Source: Watersipora subatra (lineage: Eukaryota > Bryozoa > Gymnolaemata > Cheilostomatida > Watersiporidae). Taken from it: a DNA stretch of 64,000 nt. The notes below the pieces were generated by a model. The model did not search any database. It was not told the origin of the DNA and worked only from the letters and a program-made list of their open reading frames with translations. The position numbers and the translations under genes were made by a program. The DNA lies in contig NC_088708.1 in the NCBI RefSeq assembly GCF_963576615.1, positions 59,941,196 to 60,005,195 of the forward strand, in the 5' to 3' direction. Each line of letters begins with the position of its first letter. Position 1 is the stretch's first letter. This document shows positions 57,601-64,000 of this stretch, one piece after another.

Positions 57601-57659
57601 GACAGTGCATGAGTGACGCATATAATCCAGTTGTATTACCATAAACACTTAGTTTCCAA

Positions 57660-58010
57660 GAAAGCAGTTGGCTAACAGTTCTGGTCAATCATGGCGGACT
57701 AGAGACAAATTAGGTACACCATTGTTGTTTGCATCATTTACATACTAGTTCGCCATCTGCACTCCTTTAACTACGCGTGCGCAATGAACTTGTTTTGGGA
57801 ACAGGTGGCGCTCCGAACCTCCCGGAATAAACCAGTTGCAAAAGGATCTTTGATTGGCTTTTTTTGAAGAGAATTATCCAATGAACATGTCGGGAAGTCA
57901 GTATACTTCAGAGGCGCGATCCGGTTTCTGTTTAGCCTTTCCATAGATTAAATTCTCACATGTGGAGATTTGAGGGAATGGCGGTAGCATCAGCGACTGA
58001 GTATTATGGA
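57660..58010. promoter_or_regulatory. Possible bidirectional promoter between NCOA6-like and NUP160
   Basis: This is the only GC- and CpG-richer stretch between the two divergent genes. It has TAACTACGCGTGCGCAATG, GGCGCTCC, CCCGGAATAAACC, an ATTGG (CCAAT) box, GGCGCGATCCGG, and an ATGGCGG at 57979. The assignment is inference from position and composition. Confidence 0.35.
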
Positions 58011-58477
58011 TATAATTTTTCAACTCTGCATACTCAGATTATTGGCATAACAGCACATTTGAAAAGTTGACCTATTACTTTTGTGAAGTGTCATTATGTA
58101 TCGAAATTTAACTTTTACGTCACACTTTTAATCACCAAGTCCTGTGTCTAGTGAACCACTCAAGTGAAATGTCAACGAAGCTTGTTAGGTCACAACACCA
58201 CGTTTTGTTCTATTTATTTTACGATGAACCTCATTAATGCTGTTCAAGATTTAAACGATGTAATTAAATTGGCAATTACTTTTTACATGGTGAATAAAAA
58301 ATCCTACATAGTTATCAATTACGCTTATCGTGATGATCAGATTCAGAATTGATGAGACCCAATAAACCTAGGCTACTTGTAGAAGGGGCTATGCCTGTTC
58401 ATGCCCTTAGTTTGACAATAAACATAAAAGAGTAATACCCGCTATGCTAAATATATAGATTAATAAATGCTGACCAT

Positions 58478-58649
58478 ACCTGCCAACTCTCACGCATTGG
58501 GCGTGAGACTCACGCAATTACCCCAAAGAAAAAATGAAAATGCGTGAGATTTTTGCCCTAATTTCCACAATTTTATATATACTATCATTGATACATCAAT
58601 TGCCCCAAAACCAAATCTCATGCATTGCCCCACTCTTGGGTTGGCAGGT
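58478..58649. mobile_element. 172-bp MITE with ACCTGCCAAC inverted ends
   Basis: ACCTGCCAAC at the left and GTTGGCAGGT at the right are exact inverted repeats. The subterminal parts (TCACGCATTGGGCGTGAG; CATGCATTGCCCCA) are loosely palindromic too. No ORF. Confidence 0.75.
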
Positions 58650-58965
58650 CTGATGATGACAGACTAATGTGAGCTATTTTTATGTTTTGAAAATTGGGTG
58701 CCTTTCTGTCTAATCTAATTGTAGAATTAATGTCGTTTTATTGTAATTGATGCAGTAATTTAGGAATATCACAATTACCCTGCATGACTGACAGTGGTGT
58801 AATTGAAACGAAAAAAACTTAGAATAAGCTAAAATGAAATGTGCTAGGAGCTACCGCATAACTATCTTTATTTCCCACATAGTATTTTGATAGGAGCTAA
58901 TCTATGGTGTTTTATTTAATGCACATTATTTTTAACACATGGGTATTGTAGCTCAGTTGCATAGC

Positions 58966-59862
58966 CTTAAAGGTTGACTTGCAACAAAGTTTACAATATA
59001 GTTATTTGGTATCAAAAGGTTCACCATGTCCTACTCTGCTATTTTGTATGTTCAAAATATGTGGAAAGGTGATTACCACGTCTTAAAAGCTAAAAAACGA
59101 ACAGTTAATTGCAGCCATCACGAAAACGCCGTAGGTTGGAATCCCTCTCAAAACTGCTCAAATGTGACATAGTAGAACACGATGTGCTTTTGTTTGCACT
59201 TTCATGCAACTTCATTTGTTGAAATATTTTCACAAAGATACTTCACACATTCAACAAAACCATTTCTATTGTCCTTACGCGTCTATTTCATTATCATCGT
59301 AAAGCTGTCACTTTGAGCACTGATATCTCAAAACCTAGCCTAAAAATCAGTTCAATTTTTTAACTTTAGCTTGAAGAAGTGGCATATCATCTTCTGATGA
59401 ATATGAGGAGCCTGTTGGTCACCTGTGATGGTTGAAAAATGCTGTAAAAATTGTTCATACCATTCGGAGAAAATATGGGTCACATGATCAGATTATGACT
59501 CGATGATTAGACCAAACTGAAACGAAACTGTAAAGTAGCGAGATCTTTATTTGATAAGGGCTTTCTGGTAGAACTCGAAATGTCTGTCATCAACTAGTGC
59601 TACGAGAAGTGTTATATTGAGCCTTTTATTTCACGTGAAAACATCACGTGTCAAAACAATAACCACGTCAAGTTTAGTACGTCATCAAAATAAAAGGATT
59701 CCAACCTACGGCCACTTTTTAATGGTTCGTTTTTGAGCTTTTAGGAGCTTGTAATCACATGTTCACATATTTTGCACCTACAACACAACAGAGTAAGACG
59801 TGGTGAATCTTTTGATACTAAATCATTGTAATGTGAATTTTGTTGCAAGTAAACCATTAAAT
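58966..59862. mobile_element. R3 foldback element, copy 2
   Basis: At about 897 bp, with arms 58966-59150 and about 59690-59862 as inverted copies of each other (TTAAAGGTTGACTTGCAACA outward; AAACGCCGTAGGTTGGAATC inward). The middle matches, inverted, the interior of the element at 30480. Confidence 0.85.
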
Positions 59863-61883
59863 CTAAAAAGTAATGTGTTTGAGTCATACCTTCAATATTT
59901 CTGGCAACCAAAGCTTCACTAAGCTTGTACTTCTATTTATTGGGCCAGTGGAGATCTGAACCTCACATACAGAAAGTTTGGTGTGATTCTAAGAGGTGTT
60001 TTTAATTCTATAGCAAAGAGAGTAGTGGTTACTGCTAATAAGGAAGTGAGTTTGAGAGACAAGAAAATTTTCTAGTGGGAACAATCTCGCCTATTTGGTT
60101 GGCAAAATGAAACGTTTTTGTGATAATAGGTATTAGCTGCTAGAAATCTAGCAAGTGAACTTAAAATATACCATGAAACTTTGTTACTAGTTGAGGACCT
60201 ATGGTTTGCCTAAAGCTTTATGTTGCGTTTCTAGTTTCTGGCCAATTACACCAGACATGCTTAAACACCCCATGAACTTCAAAAGTTCATTCTTGATACG
60301 ATATGAAGAACGGTTCAGATTTAATGTCAGATTAGCTATAAATTATCGAGCAGTACAAACTAATTGTCTGACTAAAACTAACAACTAGGTAACCCAGATG
60401 TATTATCAAATGCTAAGGCTTCTTTTAGTTTTACATCAAATAGCTTTATTAGGCAAACGTTTAAACGATTACCTTTCACACCCAATAACTCTTCAAGAGC
60501 ATGTACGGCAAATTCTGAACAATTCAGTGGAGCACTATTATCGCCCCAGAGTTAGCAAGACTAATGCCAGCCGCAATATCTAGACCTTAATACTTTTGTG
60601 ATATGAGTTTTAATGATTAGGTTTCATCGTTAACAAATTTTCAACTACCAGTTTCTGGTCATGAGGTAATTTCATGATAATCAATGTGAAAATGGGTGTT
60701 TCTTCAGAAGATTCCATTTTTTTATTGCTTTGCATGGTTAGTTTTTCTAGAATATTGGTTTTAAGACCCAAATACCTGAGGTATATGTTAATTTATACAA
60801 AATTTTAATTGTCTTGTAAAAAGACTATCATCAACATTAAAATTATCACTGTCATTATTTTATTTGAAGTCATGGTAGATAAGCGTTCTATAATGTTAAT
60901 CAATCTTGAACATATCTCAGCATTCCTCGATTTTCCTCAAAGCCTCTGGTTTCGTTATAGGTTTGGTTATGGCCCAAAGATACACTGAGGTGACTACTCC
61001 GTTCCTTGAGAATCGATATCTCAACCATGAGATTCATGATCGTAAGGGTTTATCTCCAATATTGTGAACTGTTTGTTAATTTTAGTGATATGAGTAGTGC
61101 TGATATTCAGTTGATATTTACATGCCTATTTCATAACCAAATTGTAACAAGTTTTTTGGAAGTAGTGTGCAGCCAGCTAGTCTAGCTAGAATTTATGTCA
61201 CTTGACAGCAGCCACCGAATGCAGGTATTTACAATGGATTGTGCATCATTTTATCGTTAGGTCAGTGATCATTGCTCATGTATGTTTCTCAAATCAATCA
61301 AAGTTTTAGGATACTGGTTTTCAATTGGTTGTCCATTATGACTTGATGAATGGTCCGACCTAGTACATATTTTTATGGAATAATACATACATAAACAATC
61401 ATGCAGTTTTGAAATATTATTTGTTGAATAGACATATTTCAGATTAAATGAAATTTCATCAGTCTATTATTTTGTATTATCTTTTTTAAATTCTGTTTTG
61501 AAGGAATATCATTGATTACGTATGCTTACTTTATAGTTACTAAAACAGACAATGTTCCACAACTTTCTTTTAATTGGTCTGTTGGTCCATGGATTAAAAT
61601 AATTTGAGAAACATTGTTCAAGGAAGTAAAACTGTTTTAACTAAAGTTACTGTAATTGGCTAATGTTGTTTGTGAGATGTTGTGAAAAGCAAACCAGTGT
61701 GATCAATGCATGGTACATATACCAAAAAGGTTCAGTGAAGCGTTGTTAACATATCAGGGAAATATTACTTTTGTGAAGTAAAAAATTGGTTTGCTGAGTG
61801 CACATATCTCTTCTGTTGGTCCTGGTACTCTTTCGAGTCCACCCACTGTTGTGTTTAATGTTGCCAAGGGTAGCTATTTTTAG
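59863..61883. other. Upstream part of NUP160, first exon not found
   Basis: Frames at 60191-60388 and 60398-60583 (plus) look protein-like in places (LLGKRLNDYLSHPITLQEHV) but match no family and fit no splice sites I could join. The first NUP160 coding exon must lie here or further left. Confidence 0.3.
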
Positions 61884-63531
61884 GTGCTCAGGTTGGTGTG
61901 GAAGATGAGAGTCGAGAGCATGCAGGGGGTCAAACCTTTTCTGGTGATGAACGATTCATGGTTACATGGTAATAATTATTATAATGTATGTAATTGTTGT
62001 CATTTGTATGAAGTTTATTGCACTGATGAAGACTATAATGGCAGAAATTATGAAACTTATTTCAGAATATTAAAAACATTCTCGTAGAACAGCATATATT
62101 TTTAGATGTGTTTATGTTTAGTAAGTTGTAACTCTCAAATGAGCTGATACACTTGCTCTGGAGTTCTTATTATTCAGATACGAAAGTATGTCTATTCACT
62201 CATGAGTGCAATACCTAGAGATCTCTAGAGAGTGAGTGCAATACCTACAGATATCTAGAGAGTGAGTGCAATATCTAGAGATCTCTAGAGAGTGAGTGCA
62301 ATATCTAGAGATCTCTAGAGAGTGAGTGCAATATCTAGAGATACCTAGAGAGTTAGTACAATATCTAGAGAGTGAGTGCAATATCTAGAGAGTGAGTGCA
62401 ATACCTAGAGATATCTAGAGAGTGAGTGCAATACCTAGAGATCTCTAGAGAGTGAGTGCAATACCTAGAGATCTCTAGAGAGTGAGTACAATATCTAGAG
62501 ATCTCTAGAGAGTGAGTGCAATACCTAGAGATCTCTAGAGAGTGAGTGCAATACCTAGAGATCTCTAGAGAGTGAGTACAATACTTAGAGATATCTAGAG
62601 AGTGAGTGCAGTACTTAGAGATCTCTAGAGAGTGAGTGCAATACCTAGAGATATCTAGAGAGTGAGTACAATACTTAGATATATCTAGAGAGTGAGTGCA
62701 ATACCTAGAGATCTCTAGAGAGTGAGTGCAATACCTAGAGATCTCTAGAGAGTGAGTGCAATACCTAGAGATCTCTAGAGAGTGAGTGCAATACCTAGAG
62801 ATATCTAGAGAGTGAGTGCAATATCTAGAGATATCTAGAGAGTGAGTACAATACTTAGAGATATCTAGAGAGTGAGTGCAATATCTAGAGATCTCTAGAG
62901 AGTTAGTACAATATCTAGAGAGTGAGTGCAATACCTAGAGATCTCTAGAGAGTGAGTGCAATACCTAGAGATATCTAGAGAGTGAGTGCAATACCTAGAG
63001 ATATCTAGAGAGTGAGTGCAATACCTAGAGATCTCTAGAGAGTGAGTGCAATACCTAGAGATATCTAGAGAGTGAGTGCAATACCTAGAGATCTCTAGAG
63101 AGTGAGTGCAATACCTAGAGATATCAAGAGAATGAGTGCAATACTTAGAGATCTCTAGAGAGCAGAAAATCTCAGTAAACTAAATGAACTTACTCTGCAT
63201 TTGCTCTTTACTAAAGAAAAAGCTCCCAGCTGTTTTGTTAAATGAAAATTTATTTCCTCTTCTTGTTTCATGTTTCAACTGGTGTTACTCCGCTTTAGGA
63301 GGATAATTCAGAATGTGGCGGAAGTGGAGATTGATGGCATAGACGCTTCAATTCAAAAGGCTAATATTCGTATCAATTGCTCATCTCTGCTCTCAGGGCA
63401 GATCTATATGGCCTGTCATGAGTCGAAACTCATACTTCTTCTGGCTTCCTCTTTCTCTGTCCATGTCATTAAACTGGCTGTGAGCACTTTACAAACTGCG
63501 GTGAGAGTACAATGTTGTAAATTACTTACCG
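61884..63531 (+). CDS. NUP160: Nucleoporin NUP160, 5' part (two exons)
   Basis: Exon 61884-61968 follows TATTTTTAG and ends ACATG|GTAATA. Exon 63299-63531 follows CCGCTTTAG. Phase 2 joins exactly and rebuilds a Trp. NUP160 is a scaffold subunit of the Nup107-160 (Y) complex of the nuclear pore. The joined peptide has AGGQTFSGDERFMVTW, then IDGIDASIQKANIRINCSSL, then LLSGQIYMACHESKLILLLA. This follows the start of the vertebrate NUP160 beta-propeller: an R-F-x3-W strand, then a hydrophobic strand, then N/Q-C-S-x-L-x-G-x-x-Y. The second exon may end at GTGAGA (63500) or GTATGT (63531). The start codon was not found. The gene continues past the right edge. Without a database search the assignment rests on about 80 residues. 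Confidence 0.65.
62198..63162. repeat. 30-bp palindrome-containing minisatellite in NUP160 intron
   Basis: About 32 units of AGTGAGTGCAATACCTAGAG followed by ATCTCTAGAG. Each unit contains the palindrome CTAGAGATCTCTAG, often varied to ATATCTAG. A few units are shortened to about 18 bp, losing the palindrome half. It is open on the minus strand as a 10-residue repeat (CTHSLEISRY), which follows from the 30-bp period. Confidence 0.96.
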
Positions 63532-63622
63532 GTATGTTGATTTGGTCAGCTAACTGAATGTCACAACTTTATCTAATCTAAATTGGGAAAATTTCTGTAT
63601 TAGTCTCTCAGCATTTCTCTAT

Positions 63623-64000
63623 CTTAAAGGTTGACTTGCAACAAAATTCACATTACAGTTATAATTTGATATCAAAAGATTCACCATGTCTTACTCTGCT
63701 GTGTTGTAGGTGCAAAATATGTGAAAATTTGATTACAAGCTCTTAAAAGCTCAAAAGCGAACAGCTAGTCGCAGCCATCACAAAACCGCCGTAGATTAGA
63801 ATCTCTTTCCAAAACGGCTCAAATGAGACGTAGTTGTACAAGATGGCTTCGGTTTACACTTTCACGCAACCTCATTCCTCGAAATATTTTCACAAACATA
63901 CTTCACGCATTCAATAAAGTCATGTCTATTGTTCTTACGCGTCTATTTTATTGTCATTGAAATGCTGTCACTTTCAGCACTGATATATTATAACCTACTG
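63623..64000 (+). mobile_element. R3 foldback element, copy 3 (cut by window end)
   Basis: Starts CTTAAAGGTTGACTTGCAAC and continues through CAGCCATCACAAAACCGCCG, then into the interior shared with 59160-59340. It lies in the next NUP160 intron. Confidence 0.85.

Noticed and set aside
57417..57644. 75-codon plus-strand frame near the putative promoter
   Set aside because: There is no recognisable motif and no splice sites that link it to NUP160.
62196..62931. Minus-strand frames with the CTHSLEISRY repeat
   Set aside because: This is a direct result of a 30-bp tandem repeat without stops, antisense inside a NUP160 intron. There is no other sign of a gene.

Overview
The window is AT-rich eukaryotic (animal) DNA. 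Coding exons are short to medium with GT-AG boundaries, introns run to several kilobases, and transposable-element remnants and tandem repeats are dense. The encoded proteins look like invertebrate orthologues of conserved animal nuclear and housekeeping genes. Repeat families with a terminal ACCCGGCGTTGCCCGG motif and the exon-intron style suggest a lophotrochozoan (mollusc-like) animal; this taxonomic reading is inference.

Genes, left to right. A small unrecognised two-exon gene start lies on the minus strand (1493-1781). A minus-strand gene at about 3956-7176 resembles the N-terminal part of the meiotic regulator MEIOC. A single-exon SRR1-like gene (SRRD) lies at 10253-10981, minus. A nine-exon METTL18 histidine methyltransferase gene runs 13189-24714, plus. 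A complete four-exon proteasome beta-2 gene (PSMB2) lies at 26139-27862, minus, converging on METTL18. A large eight-exon NCOA6-like nuclear coactivator gene spans 33835-54840, minus. On the plus strand, the 5' part of a NUP160 nucleoporin gene (61884-63531) runs off the right edge. In METTL18, PSMB2, NCOA6 and the two NUP160 exons the splice phases join without breaks. The genes act in unrelated processes (ribosomal-protein methylation, proteasome, transcription coactivation, nuclear pore), so no functional cluster is proposed.

Repeats. A 1.1-1.5 kb TA-flanked family (called R1 here) is present five times. Other elements are a CCCGG-motif element (R2), foldback elements with about 180-bp inverted ends (R3), two pogo/Tigger-like elements (one still holding a broken DNA-binding ORF), a mariner remnant, two hAT-like insertions with 8-bp target duplications, several MITEs, and a tRNA-like SINE. 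The copy of R1 at 50879-54047 holds a nest four insertions deep. Two large minisatellites stand out: a 20-bp array at 2221-3386 that turns into an alternating 22/20-bp higher-order pattern, and a 30-bp palindromic array at 62198-63162 inside a NUP160 intron. No CRISPR, operon or clearly new molecular system was found. The less usual points are the MEIOC-like gene, the compact NCOA6 without a glutamine-rich region, the SRRD 3' hairpin switch, and the nested mobile elements.
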